Origin: Oleispirillum sp965228165
Lineage (GTDB): Bacteria > Pseudomonadota > Alphaproteobacteria > Rhodospirillales > Rhodospirillaceae
Direction: 5' to 3'
DNA length: 64,000 bases
Assembly: GCA_965228165.1 (NCBI GenBank)
Contig: CBDDHB010000003.1
Coordinates: 434,001-498,000, forward strand
Within the stretch, counting starts at the first letter, position 1. Each line of letters opens with the position of its first letter. A program made the position numbers and the translations under genes. Of the stretch, positions 1 through 8,281 are shown one piece after another. Under the pieces are notes generated by a model, which had not been told where the DNA came from, searched no databases, and saw nothing but the letters and a program-made list of their open reading frames with translations.

Positions 1-285
1 CTGCACGATGGCGTCCAGTTCGTCGGTGGCGTTCGGCAGGAACTCGTCCTTGATCTCGTCGGGACGGATGTCGGCGATCTCTTGCTTGGTCTTGCGGATG
101 ATCACCGCCAGGGCTTCGAGTTCGTTATAGACGCGAAGTTCGCCGGAACTGATCTCGCCGCTCATGGTGTCGAGGATGGCGCGCACCACCTCGACCACGT
201 CGTCCAACGACACAGCGTTGCCCTGGGCCGCGCGAATCAGGTCGAGGCGCTTTTGCAGGGCGGTTTCGGCATCGTCGTGTGTCAT
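1..285 (-). CDS. cheZ: CheZ-like chemotaxis phosphatase, N-terminal part (runs off left edge)
   Basis: The first 95 codons of a gene that continues beyond base 1. It starts at ATG 285 with MTHDDAETALQKRLDLIRAA and is mostly helical and acidic, with a conserved stretch around residues 50-80 (SGELRVYNELEALAVIIRKT followed by KQEIADIRPDEI). This matches the N-terminal region of the CheZ-like proteins encoded beside cheY in many alphaproteobacteria. CheZ family members dephosphorylate CheY-P and so end the motor-switching signal. It lies 40 bp downstream of cheY on the same strand, supporting a cheY-cheZ unit. The catalytic Asp/Gln region of CheZ lies outside the window, so activity cannot be judged here. 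The family call rests on the N-terminus and context. Confidence 0.72.
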   Translation of the reverse strand, partial: MTHDDAETALQKRLDLIRAAQGNAVSLDDVVEVVRAILDTMSGEISSGELRVYNELEALAVIIRKTKQEIADIRPDEIKDEFLPNATDELDAIVQ

Positions 286-325
286 CGCGTGCTCCCTTGG
301 CCGGCACCTCGCGACGTGAAAACCG

Positions 326-715
326 TCAGAAATCGCCCAGGACGCTGGACATCTTGGTCTTCAGGGTTTCGGCGTTGAAGGGCTTGACGATATAGTTGGA
401 AACCCCGGCCTGCTTCGCCGCGATGACGTTCTCGGTCTTGCTTTCCGCCGTCACCATGATGAAGGGCAGCCCCTTGAGGTGGGCGTCGGCGCGGACCTCG
501 CACAGGAGCTGCAATCCGGTCATCGGCTCCATGTTCCAGTCCGAGATGACCAGCCCATAGGTGTTCCCCGAACGCAGCATCTGAAGCGCCATGCTGCCGT
601 CGGTCGCTTCGTCGATGTTATCGAAACCCAGTTGTTTCAGCAGGTTACGAATAATGCGCAGCATCGTCTTGTAGTCGTCGACGATGAGGATGCGCATGTT
701 CTTGTCAACAGCCAT
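326..715 (-). CDS. cheY: CheY chemotaxis response regulator
   Basis: Single-domain receiver of 129 residues, typical CheY length. All signature residues are present: acidic pair Asp13-Asp14 in ILIVDD, phospho-acceptor Asp59 in VISDWNM, Thr89 in MVTAES and Lys111 in YIVKPFN. Phosphorylated CheY binds FliM/FliN at the switch and changes rotation. I chose the ATG at 715 rather than the upstream one at 739, because a GGAGAGG Shine-Dalgarno sequence sits 6 bases before it. It is followed closely by the CheZ-like gene. A sigma70-like promoter is visible upstream (782-811), so it may be transcribed apart from the fliL-fliM-motE genes. Confidence 0.95.
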   Translation of the reverse strand: MAVDKNMRILIVDDYKTMLRIIRNLLKQLGFDNIDEATDGSMALQMLRSGNTYGLVISDWNMEPMTGLQLLCEVRADAHLKGLPFIMVTAESKTENVIAAKQAGVSNYIVKPFNAETLKTKMSSVLGDF

Positions 716-781
716 GGGGACCTCTCCCGAAGGGACCATTCATCCGAGACATTAACCGCTAATGCCGCTTGCAGAAACGGA

Positions 782-811
782 ATTATAACGCTGGGGTATA
801 AAGGAAGCCAA
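782..811 (-). promoter_or_regulatory. Candidate sigma70-type promoter for cheY-cheZ
   Basis: On the minus strand a perfect TATAAT (-10, 782-787) lies 18 bp from TTGGCT (-35, 806-811), in the 145-bp gap between motE and cheY. A perfect TATAAT is unusual in such GC-rich DNA. The predicted start is near 775, about 60 bases before the cheY ATG. The -35 match is only moderate. Confidence 0.42.
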
Positions 812-860
812 GCAATCGACGCAAGGGTTTTCGCAGTTCCCCCCCCGAGCGAACCTTATC

Positions 861-1553
861 CTACCGCTTCACCCCCGCCTCGCCGACCAGATCAGCGGGA
901 AGCTGCATCTGGGTGGCGAGTTCGGCGGTCACCGCGTTGGCGCGATCCGACGACATCTCGGCCAGGATCGCCGCCGAGGAACGTTCCTTCATCCCCTTGA
1001 ACACCCGGATCAGGATCGGCATGTCCATTTGCTCGAAGATGCGGGCCGCGTCCTTCGGCTTCATCGTCTGGTAGATCTTGACCAGATTCTCGATCTTCTT
1101 GTTCTCCTGATCCTCGTGCTTCTCGATCAGACCTTCGATCGTCGCCTGGATTTCGCGCAGCTTCTGGATCTTCGCCTCGATCTGGGTCTCCGCGGCGGAG
1201 AGCACCGCCAGACGCTGATCGAGTTCGCGCTCGCGCTGTTCGATCGCCTCGCGCCGCGCCGCCAGACTTTGCAGGACCTCGATCTCCGACTGGGAGAACC
1301 CGGCGGGTTCGCTCATCCCCGGCAACGGCGCGGCGTCGCCGGACTGACCGGCCCCCGGCGCGCGCGCCGGGGCGGCCTGCGCCAGGACGGGAGAGATCAG
1401 CGGCTGCTCCGCCACCAAGCCCACCGCCGCCGGAGACGCGCCGCCGTTCTGCCACAGGCTGCCCAGCCGCGCCCCGAACATCAGGGCTCCCGCCAGAATG
1501 AACAACGGCAGCAGGCGGAAGCGCGGGGTGGAGAGAAGCGGTTTCTTGTCCAT
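861..1553 (-). CDS. motE: MotE-like flagellar protein (MgtE N-domain-like)
   Basis: Protein of 230 residues. It has a membrane anchor or signal segment at about 14-31 (LLPLFILAGALMFGARLGSL), an Ala/Pro-rich linker, a long coiled coil at about 75-145 (LAARREAIEQRERELDQRLA), and a C-terminal helical domain (about 150-225, MKPKDAARIFEQMDMPILIR) of the MgtE intracellular-N type. This architecture is that of MotE, which in rhizobia is a periplasmic chaperone for the motor protein MotC. It lies 12 bp after the DUF6468 gene in the fliL-fliM-DUF6468-motE run, which supports a motor role. The partner here is unknown, since no motB or motC is in the window. Confidence 0.82.
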   Translation of the reverse strand: MDKKPLLSTPRFRLLPLFILAGALMFGARLGSLWQNGGASPAAVGLVAEQPLISPVLAQAAPARAPGAGQSGDAAPLPGMSEPAGFSQSEIEVLQSLAARREAIEQRERELDQRLAVLSAAETQIEAKIQKLREIQATIEGLIEKHEDQENKKIENLVKIYQTMKPKDAARIFEQMDMPILIRVFKGMKERSSAAILAEMSSDRANAVTAELATQMQLPADLVGEAGVKR

Positions 1554-1565
1554 CGTTTCCCCGTT

Positions 1566-2126
1566 CTAACGCGACGCCCGGATGGCGCGCAGAAGCTGAC
1601 GCTCCGCCTCGGAGCGTTCGTCGTCGCGGACCTCGGGCCCGCCCGCGTCCTCGGCCAGAAGCGCGGACAGCAGCGTCGGCCCCGGCGAGATGCCGCCGAC
1701 GACGCGCGCGCCTTCGCCGATTTCGCGCACCTTGTCCATGCCCAGGGGCTCCGGCAGGTCGGCGGGCATCCCGGCTTCGGGATTGAGGCCGGGGCGCGCC
1801 GCGCCCCGCGCCTCGCGCAGCTGCGCCTCCAGCCGGTTGGCCATGCTGTCGGCGCGTTCGGTCATGAAGGCCAGATCGTCGCGCAGGGTCTGCGCCTTTT
1901 CCATCGAGGTCTGAAGAGCCTCGCCGACTTCCTGCACCGCGCGGCGCATCTTCGGGATTCCCGCCTCGGCCCGCGTCGTCGCCTCCTGGAAGGAGGCGAT
2001 CATCTTCGCCAGATCGTCGCGGTTGCGCCGCAACGCCTCGAGTTTGCGGTTAAGCATCACCGCATAGACGATGGTCGGCACCAGCAGCGCGACGATGACG
2101 ACATCGAGAAGTACGGTGGGGGACAT
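1566..2126 (-). CDS. DUF6468 family flagellar-locus protein
   Basis: Protein of 186 residues with one N-terminal membrane segment (about 5-24, VLLDVVIVALLVPTIVYAVM) and a predicted coiled coil over about 27-110 (RKLEALRRNRDDLAKMIASF and beyond). The tail is acidic and Pro-rich. This is the pattern of the DUF6468 family, found between fliM and motE in alphaproteobacterial flagellar operons. The biochemical role is unknown to me. A membrane-anchored coiled coil beside fliL, fliM and motE suggests assembly or stabilisation of the motor. It starts about 40 bp after fliM ends. Confidence 0.75.
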   Translation of the reverse strand: MSPTVLLDVVIVALLVPTIVYAVMLNRKLEALRRNRDDLAKMIASFQEATTRAEAGIPKMRRAVQEVGEALQTSMEKAQTLRDDLAFMTERADSMANRLEAQLREARGAARPGLNPEAGMPADLPEPLGMDKVREIGEGARVVGGISPGPTLLSALLAEDAGGPEVRDDERSEAERQLLRAIRASR

Positions 2127-2166
2127 CGGCGATAATCCTCGTCTCTTTCATCCGGACGCCACGGCG

Positions 2167-3330
2167 TCAGTTGCGTTTGCGCTTGACCTTCTCGTCAAGG
2201 CAGATCGCGATGTTGTTGCCCTTGCGGCCCATCCGCCCGGCCCACATCGGCACGTCGCCGCAGCGCATCACGACGCGGGAATCCGGCGTCGCGTTGAACA
2301 TCAGGCGGGTGCCGACTTCCATGTTGAGGACCGAATAGAGGGACAGGTACTGCTGATCCAGAACCGCCTCGAGCTCGACCTCGGTCTGCCAGAGTTCCTC
2401 CGCCAGGTGGATTTCCCAAATCGAGTCGCGGCCGAACTTTTCGCCCATGAACATCTGCAACAGCAGTTCGCGCACCGGTTCCAGGGTGGCGTAGGGCAGC
2501 AGAAGCTCCAGGCGGCCGCCGCGATCCTCCATATCGATCCGAAGCTTGGCGACGATCGCGGCGTTGGAGGGGCGCGAAATCGTGGCGAAGCGCGGGTTGG
2601 TCTCCAACCGGTCGAAGCGGAAGGCCACCGGCGACAGGGGGTCGAACGCCGCCGACAGATCGGCGAGAACGACGTGGATCATCCATTCCACCAGATTGCG
2701 TTCGATGGTGGTGTAGGGGCGGCCCTCGATGCGCATCGCGGCGGTGCCGCGACGCCCGCCCAGAAGCACATCGACGATCGAATAGATCAGCGAGGAATCC
2801 ACCGTCAGCAGGCCGAAATTGTCCCATTCCTCGGCCTTGAACACCGCCAGCATGGCGGGCAACGGGATCGAATTGAGGTAGTCGCCGAAACGCAAGGAAA
2901 CCAGGTTGTCGAGCGACACCTCGACGTTGTCGGAGGTGAAGTTGCGCAAGCTGGTGGACATCATGCGCACCAGACGGTCGAACACCACCTCGAGCATCGG
3001 CAGACGCTCGTAGGAGACCATGCCGGAATTGAGGATCGCCTGGATGCCCGAACGGCTTTCGCCGGACTCGCCACCACCGTCGAATCCCAGAAGGCTGTCG
3101 ATTTCGTCCTGGTTGAGGACGCGCGCCGACTCCCGGCCCGAGACGTTGGTCATCAGTTCGGTTTCGTCGGCTCCGCCTTCCTTGTCGTCGGAACCGAGCA
3201 TCGCCTCCCACTCGGCGGCGGCGTCCTCGCCCTCCTTGGGCGCGGGCTTGTCGTCGGCCATCGCCTCCCATTCCGCCATCAGGGCGTTTTCGTCTTCGGC
3301 GTTGCGCGGTTTGTCCTCGGCCGGGGTCAT
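2167..3330 (-). CDS. fliM: FliM flagellar motor switch protein
   Basis: FliM forms the middle of the C-ring switch, binding CheY-P, FliG and FliN. The canonical start region (VLNQDEIDSLLGF, about 71-83) is preceded by an acidic extension of about 70 residues, making the protein 387 residues against a usual 320-340. The CheC-like middle domain (about 110-270) and the C-terminal SpoA domain (about 310-385, GDVPMWAGRMGRKGNNIAIC) are complete. The extension contains AEWEAM twice, 20 residues apart (19-24 and 39-44). The gene follows fliL by 26 bp in the same operon. The usual FliM CheY-binding peptide (LSQ.EID) is the VLNQDEID motif. Confidence 0.96.
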   Translation of the reverse strand: MTPAEDKPRNAEDENALMAEWEAMADDKPAPKEGEDAAAEWEAMLGSDDKEGGADETELMTNVSGRESARVLNQDEIDSLLGFDGGGESGESRSGIQAILNSGMVSYERLPMLEVVFDRLVRMMSTSLRNFTSDNVEVSLDNLVSLRFGDYLNSIPLPAMLAVFKAEEWDNFGLLTVDSSLIYSIVDVLLGGRRGTAAMRIEGRPYTTIERNLVEWMIHVVLADLSAAFDPLSPVAFRFDRLETNPRFATISRPSNAAIVAKLRIDMEDRGGRLELLLPYATLEPVRELLLQMFMGEKFGRDSIWEIHLAEELWQTEVELEAVLDQQYLSLYSVLNMEVGTRLMFNATPDSRVVMRCGDVPMWAGRMGRKGNNIAICLDEKVKRKRN

Positions 3331-3356
3331 AACCCTCTCGCCCTTTCCTCAAAACC

Positions 3357-3890
3357 CTATTGCACCAACACATCCTGGAAGAGGACGTCGTTGACCTTGG
3401 CCGGAACCGCCACCCGGTTGACCCGCAGCATCAGCTCCTCGCGCAGGCGGTACATCCCCGCCGCGCCCTGCAAGTCCTCGACCCGAAGCTCCCGCAGATA
3501 GACCTGGAAGCCATCGACGATGCGCGGCAGCATCGCCTCGATCTTCGGGGTATCCGCCGCCGAGACCAGTTCCAGACGCACCTTGATCTTCAAGTGCGCC
3601 GGACGCCGTCCCTGGCCGGGATTGAGGTTGACCAGCATCTCCGGCAGTTCGTAGAACACCGGCGGCGCGGCGATCGCCTTTTCCTTGGGCGCCGCCTCGC
3701 TTTCCGTCTTGCCGCCGCCCAGCATCGCCATCACCGGATCGGCGAGGCCGGTGAAATAGGCTCCCGCCGCCGCGCCGACGATCAACAGCAACGGCAGCAC
3801 CACCAGCAGGATCAGCTTCTTCTTTCCGCCCGACGCCTTCCCGGTCTCGACCGCACCGTCGGCGGCATCGTCTTCATAGTCCTCGGCCAT
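3357..3890 (-). CDS. fliL: FliL flagellar basal body-associated protein
   Basis: Protein of 177 residues. A short acidic cytoplasmic N-terminus precedes one membrane helix at about 25-47 (LILLVVLPLLLIVGAAAGAY), followed by a periplasmic FliL domain (about 75-177) with PEMLVNLN near its start and a C-terminal VNDVLFQDVLVQ. FliL surrounds the stator units and supports torque. The ATG at 3890 is preferred over the upstream one at 3938: a TTGGAG sequence precedes it and the longer form adds only a low-quality leader. It heads the fliL-fliM-DUF6468-motE run and diverges from flgF. No convincing minus-strand promoter was recognised in 3891-4225. Confidence 0.95.
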   Translation of the reverse strand: MAEDYEDDAADGAVETGKASGGKKKLILLVVLPLLLIVGAAAGAYFTGLADPVMAMLGGGKTESEAAPKEKAIAAPPVFYELPEMLVNLNPGQGRRPAHLKIKVRLELVSAADTPKIEAMLPRIVDGFQVYLRELRVEDLQGAAGMYRLREELMLRVNRVAVPAKVNDVLFQDVLVQ

Positions 3891-4036
3891 GGCCGCTCCA
3901 ACCCGCTTGTCTGCTTCCGGCGTGGCGGGGGCGCGCAAGCCCCGATGCCCGATCCTTACCCTATCCGGAATTGTTTAAAAAGACGTTGAAACATAGCACG
4001 CCCGACCGCCGACGGCAGCCCAAGCCGTCCCCTCCC

Positions 4037-4049
4037 GGCGTTTTTTGCC
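4037..4049. promoter_or_regulatory. Putative FlbD enhancer site (inverted repeat) upstream of flgF
   Basis: GGCGT-TTT-TTGCC, a 13-bp imperfect inverted repeat followed by GCCCC. Its centre lies 97 bp upstream of the -24 GG of the sigma54 promoter at 4138. Matching sites stand 93 bp before the -24 GG at flgI and at fliK. The sequence (reverse complement GGGGCGGCAA) resembles the CGGCAA core I recall from Caulobacter ftr elements bound by FlbD. It is an inference from position and repetition. Confidence 0.5.
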
Positions 4050-4137
4050 GCCCCGACCCGGCAGCAATGCGCCGCACGGTACCGGCCTCGCCCTCGTCGA
4101 ACCCAATATTATCATTTAACATCAATATACTAAATAA

Positions 4138-4155
4138 TTGGCACAGGGGGTGCAT
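4138..4155 (+). promoter_or_regulatory. Sigma54 (-24/-12) promoter for flgF-flgG-flgA-flgH
   Basis: TTGGCAC-AGGGG-GTGCAT. The -24 GG (4140-4141) and -12 GC (4152-4153) are separated by exactly 10 bases, as the sigma54 consensus requires. The predicted start is near 4165, about 60 bases before flgF. An AT-rich stretch at 4104-4140, unusual for this DNA, lies just upstream and holds an imperfect IHF-like sequence (4120-4132). The rest of 3891-4225 shows no gene. Confidence 0.82.
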
Positions 4156-4225
4156 CGCAATCGCCAAGAAGAGCACCGCCCCTTGAACGGCGGGCCGGAC
4201 GACAGACGACAAGACGGGAACGATC

Positions 4226-4969
4226 ATGGAAAACGCCGGTTACATCGCGCTCAGCCGCCAGACCGCCCTATGGCGGCAGATGGACCAGATCGCCAACAAC
4301 ATGGCGAACGTCAACACCGCCGGGTTCAAGGGCGAGCGGGTGCTGTTCACCGACTATCTGGCGAAGGTGCGCACCGACCGTTCGCTGTTCCGCGACACCA
4401 TCGCCTATACCGAGGACTTCGGGATGGTCCGCGACCTTTCCGAAGGGGCGTTGCAGACCACCGGCAATCCCCTGGACGTGGCGATCAAGGGCGACGGCTA
4501 TTTTGCCGTCGAGAACCAGGACGGCCAGCGCTTCTATACCCGCAGCGGCCGCTTCAAACTGGACGCCGACGGCCAGATCACCACCTCTTCGGGCGAGATC
4601 CTGCTGTCGGACACCGATCAGCCGATCGTTCTCGCCCCCACCGAGACCGAGATCACGATCTCCCGCGACGGCACGGTCACCACCGAGAATGGCCAGATCG
4701 GCCGCCTGCGGCTGGTCGGATTCGCCGACCAGCGCGCCCTGAAAAAGGTGACCGAAGGCCTGTACGATGCGGGCGAACAGACCCCCACCCCGTTGTCGGC
4801 GCCGCACGTGACGCAGGGCATGCTGGAGGGATCCAACGTCAACCCGATCAGCGAAATCACCCGGATGATCAGCGTCCAGCGCGCCTATGAAAGCGCGCAG
4901 AAGATGATCGAAACCGAACACGACCGGCAACGACAGGCGATCGACGCCTTCGCCAAGCAGTCCGACTGA
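4226..4969 (+). CDS. flgF: FlgF flagellar proximal rod protein
   Basis: Protein of 247 residues, normal FlgF length. The N-terminal rod/hook helix (about 1-35) contains NNMANVNTAGFKGER. The central part is the FlgE/F/G-like beta domain (GYFAVENQDGQRFYTRSGRF at about 91-110). The C-terminal helix (about 205-245) contains SEITRMISVQRAYESAQKMI. FlgF forms a ring of the proximal rod and is exported by the flagellar type III system. It is the first gene after a sigma54 promoter and is followed by flgG, flgA and flgH, the usual alphaproteobacterial rod/L-ring order. Confidence 0.95.
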   Translation: MENAGYIALSRQTALWRQMDQIANNMANVNTAGFKGERVLFTDYLAKVRTDRSLFRDTIAYTEDFGMVRDLSEGALQTTGNPLDVAIKGDGYFAVENQDGQRFYTRSGRFKLDADGQITTSSGEILLSDTDQPIVLAPTETEITISRDGTVTTENGQIGRLRLVGFADQRALKKVTEGLYDAGEQTPTPLSAPHVTQGMLEGSNVNPISEITRMISVQRAYESAQKMIETEHDRQRQAIDAFAKQSD

Positions 4970-4994
4970 CCCGGCTTAGGAAAGGAAGACAACC

Positions 4995-5780
<786 letters not shown>

Positions 5781-5799
5781 CGGGACGAGGAGAACCGCG

Positions 5800-6825
5800 A
5801 TGAAACGCACCGCCTGGATTTTCGCCACCGTCGTCTCCCTGTCCGGCTCCCTGCTGCCCGCGACGGGCGGCGCGCAGGCGGGCACCGGCATCGTCCAGGT
5901 CGCCGCCGCCACCGCCGCCCATCCGACCGAGGCCAACACCCTGAACCCGCTGATCTCGGTTCGCGACGCGGTGGTCAAGGTCAGCGACATCTTCAGCGGC
6001 CCGATCCCGCGCGGCGACCGCGCGGTGCTGGCCGCCCCCGCCCCCGGCGAGCGCAGCGTCCTCGACGTCGACCTGCTGATGCGCATCGCGCGGGCCTATG
6101 GCCTGGATTGGAAGCCCGTCTCGCGCGAGATCAAGGCGGTGGTGAAACGGGAAAGCCGCATCCTCGCCCACGCCGACATCCTCGCCGAGGTTCGCGCCGC
6201 CCTGGAGGCCGAGGGCGCGCCCCCGGACGCCGAACTTCAAACCTCCAGCGCCTCGCTGGCGGTGGCCCTGCCCGCCGACGCCGACCCCGGCATCGAGGTC
6301 GGACAGGTCTCCTACGACCCCAAGACCCGGCGTTTCTCGGCGGTGGTGGATGTCACCGCGCTGTCGGGCGACCGCGTCGTCTTCACCCGCCAGATGCCGG
6401 TCGGCGGACGCGTCTTCGCCACCGAGCGGGTGCCGGTTCTCTCCAGTTCGCTCAGCCGCGGCGACATCATCCAGCCGGAGAACGTGACCATGGTCAGCCT
6501 GCGCGCCGACCTGGTGCGCGACGGCGCGATCACCGACGCCCAGTCCCTGATCGGCAAGCAGGCCCGCCGCCTGATCAAGGATGGCGAGCCGATCAAGCCC
6601 AATCAGGTGCAGACCCCGGTGCTGGTGCGCCGCGGCGACGAGGTGGTGGTGTTCTACGCCCTGAAGACGATGAACCTGACCGCCAAGGGCAAGGCCCTGG
6701 ATGCGGGCGGACAGGGCGAGCACATCCGCGTCCTCAACCCGAAAAGCAACCGCATCCTGACCGCCAAGATCGTTCAGCACAACCAAGTGGTGGTCGACAT
6801 CTCCACCCAGACCGCCCAGCGCTAA
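5800..6825 (+). CDS. flgA: FlgA P-ring assembly chaperone
   Basis: Protein of 341 residues with a Sec signal peptide (about 1-28, cleavage near GGAQA-G). The C-terminal two thirds carry the SAF-type FlgA domain, with VPVLSSSLSRGDIIQPENVT at about 213-232 and a conserved end (LKTMNLTAKGKALDAGGQGE). FlgA is a periplasmic chaperone for assembly of FlgI into the P ring around the rod. It is longer than the enterobacterial protein (about 220) because of an N-terminal extension, as is common in alphaproteobacteria. It begins 19 bp after flgG. Confidence 0.94.
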   Translation: MKRTAWIFATVVSLSGSLLPATGGAQAGTGIVQVAAATAAHPTEANTLNPLISVRDAVVKVSDIFSGPIPRGDRAVLAAPAPGERSVLDVDLLMRIARAYGLDWKPVSREIKAVVKRESRILAHADILAEVRAALEAEGAPPDAELQTSSASLAVALPADADPGIEVGQVSYDPKTRRFSAVVDVTALSGDRVVFTRQMPVGGRVFATERVPVLSSSLSRGDIIQPENVTMVSLRADLVRDGAITDAQSLIGKQARRLIKDGEPIKPNQVQTPVLVRRGDEVVVFYALKTMNLTAKGKALDAGGQGEHIRVLNPKSNRILTAKIVQHNQVVVDISTQTAQR

Positions 6826-6843
6826 CCAGGGGAGGCGACGAAA

Positions 6844-7614
6844 ATGACCCGCACGATGCGATGCGATCCGATCCGGCGTCTGGCCGCCCTGTCCCTGGCC
6901 GGGCTGCTGCTGTCCGGTTGCAACACCCTGACCCGTCTGTCGGAAATCGGCGAGGAGCCGAAGCTGAGCGAGATTTCCAACCCCACCGAGAAGGCGGGCT
7001 ACCGCCCGGTGACGATGCCGATGCCCGACCCGGAAACCCCGCGACCGATGGCCAATTCCCTGTGGCGTCCGGGGGCGCGCGCCTTCTTCAAGGACCAGCG
7101 CGCCGCCAAGGTCGGCGACATCCTGACCGTCTCGGTCTCGATCGCCGACAGCGCCTCGCTGTCCAATACCTCGAAACAGAATCGCGGCGGCGACGGCGAA
7201 AGCATGGGCGTCACCAGCCTGCTCGGCCTGGAGAACAGCATCAACAAGGTGCTGCCGAACTCGGTGGACCCGACCACCATGGTTTCGGGCGTCGCCAGTT
7301 CCCGCGACGTCACCGGAACCGGCTCGATCGCCCGGACCGAGACGATCAAGATCTCGGTGGCGGCGGTGGTGGTGCAGGTGCTGCCCAACGGGAATCTGGT
7401 GGTCGCCGGTTCGCAGGAGGTGCGGGTCAACTACGAACTGCGGCAGTTGCAGGTCTCGGGAGTGATCCGGCGCGAGGACATCAGTTCGACCAACACCATC
7501 GCCTCGTCCGACATCGCCGAACTGCGCGTCGCCTATGGCGGACGCGGCACCATCAGCGACATGCAGACGCCGCGCTACGGGTCGCAACTTCTCGACGTCA
7601 TCCTGCCTTTCTGA
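6844..7614 (+). CDS. flgH: FlgH L-ring lipoprotein
   Basis: Protein of 256 residues with a lipoprotein signal: a hydrophobic stretch LAALSLAGLLLSGC with the lipobox Cys at about residue 26. The mature part has the FlgH signatures SLWRPGARAFFKDQRAAKVG, DILTVSVSIADSASLSN and the C-terminal IVQ-like region ending in QTPRYGSQLLDVILPF. FlgH forms the outer-membrane L ring that acts as a bushing for the rod. It is the last gene of the flgF-flgG-flgA-flgH operon and is followed 27 bp later by a strong rho-independent terminator. Confidence 0.96.
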   Translation: MTRTMRCDPIRRLAALSLAGLLLSGCNTLTRLSEIGEEPKLSEISNPTEKAGYRPVTMPMPDPETPRPMANSLWRPGARAFFKDQRAAKVGDILTVSVSIADSASLSNTSKQNRGGDGESMGVTSLLGLENSINKVLPNSVDPTTMVSGVASSRDVTGTGSIARTETIKISVAAVVVQVLPNGNLVVAGSQEVRVNYELRQLQVSGVIRREDISSTNTIASSDIAELRVAYGGRGTISDMQTPRYGSQLLDVILPF

Positions 7615-7641
7615 TCTTCGCGGCGTTCCCGTCTGCCGCAT

Positions 7642-7669
7642 GGGCCCGGCCTCTGGCCGGGCCCTTTTT
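7642..7669 (+). terminator. Rho-independent terminator after flgH
   Basis: A perfect 10-bp GC stem (GGGCCCGGCC, 7642-7651, with GGCCGGGCCC, 7655-7664) and a 3-base loop are followed by TTTTT. It closes the flgF-flgG-flgA-flgH unit. Confidence 0.9.
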
Positions 7670-7854
7670 CCTGCGCCGACGGGAAGGGAGGACAGACGAA
7701 CCGCTTACCGTTGATGACTTGGTAAGAATTCCAGGTTAAACCTTAAGTGGAGATGTTTGCGCTTCCTCTTGGCACGCCCGAACGGCGTGGGGAGCGATGC
7801 GCTGTGACCGGCTCGTCCGCGAAGGTGACGGGCGCATCCATGGGAGGCAACCGA

Positions 7855-8208
7855 ATGACCACCGAACACGCATCGTTGTCCAGCTTCGAGGAAGACGCGT
7901 TCGCCCTGACCCGCGCCGCGGTGGGCTTGTCCCAGGCGCTGGAAAACGGCGACCAGGCCGCCCTGGCCGCGGCGCTCGACGAGAACCTGAATCTGTGGAC
8001 GGGAATCAAGACCCTGGTCGCGCGCGACGACTGCAAGCTGCCGCAGGACATCCGTTCCAACCTGACCCGGTTGTCCGACTACACCGCCAAGGTGACCTTC
8101 GATTTGTCGAAGCAGCGGCAGATGGAAAAGATCGAGGTCCTGATCAACACCAACCTGCAAATCGCCGAAGGCCTGCTGGAAGGCGCCGCCAAGCCGGGCA
8201 AGGCGTAA
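7855..8208 (+). CDS. FlaF-like protein (second FlaF-family copy)
   Basis: Protein of 117 residues. It has the FlaF layout: an N-terminal helix (FALTRAAVGLSQALENGDQA), then LNLWTGIKTLVARDDCKLPQ, RSNLTRLSDYTAKVTFDLSK and a C-terminal INTNLQIAEGLLEG. The last matches ININRNIAAGL in the canonical FlaF of this window (19150-19533). FlaF proteins regulate flagellin synthesis and secretion with FlbT. The ATG at 7855 is chosen because GGGAGG stands 7 bases before it. The gene is alone between two terminators, apart from flbT, so its partner may differ. A hairpin (CACGCC/GGCGTG, about 7773-7789) lies in its leader. The family call is from the shared W, LP and INxNxxIAxGL positions. Confidence 0.62.
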   Translation: MTTEHASLSSFEEDAFALTRAAVGLSQALENGDQAALAAALDENLNLWTGIKTLVARDDCKLPQDIRSNLTRLSDYTAKVTFDLSKQRQMEKIEVLINTNLQIAEGLLEGAAKPGKA

Positions 8209-8227
8209 TACCGGGATCCTGGCGACG

Positions 8228-8259
8228 AAAAACCCCCGCCGGTTTCGGCGGGGGTTTTT
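8228..8259. terminator. Bidirectional terminator between the FlaF-like gene and dksA
   Basis: CCCCCGCC (8233-8240) pairs with GGCGGGGG (8247-8254), flanked by AAAAA on the left and TTTTT on the right. Either strand therefore ends in a stem plus U-tract. It serves the FlaF-like gene (plus) and dksA (minus), whose stop is at 8282. Confidence 0.88.
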
Positions 8260-8281
8260 GCATGCCCGGCGAAGTCCGCCG

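Noticed and set aside
839..846. C8 run between motE and cheY as a switching tract
   Set aside because: It is intergenic, breaks no reading frame and lies upstream of the cheY promoter candidate; it is noted only as a further run of eight.
3961..4227. Minus-strand ORF of 88 codons between fliL and flgF
   Set aside because: It crosses the sigma54 promoter and enhancer of flgF, lacks coding character and has no ribosome site.
7776..7793. TTGGCACG before the FlaF-like gene as a sigma54 promoter
   Set aside because: The -24 part fits, but no GC lies 10 bases after the GG, so the required -12 element is absent.
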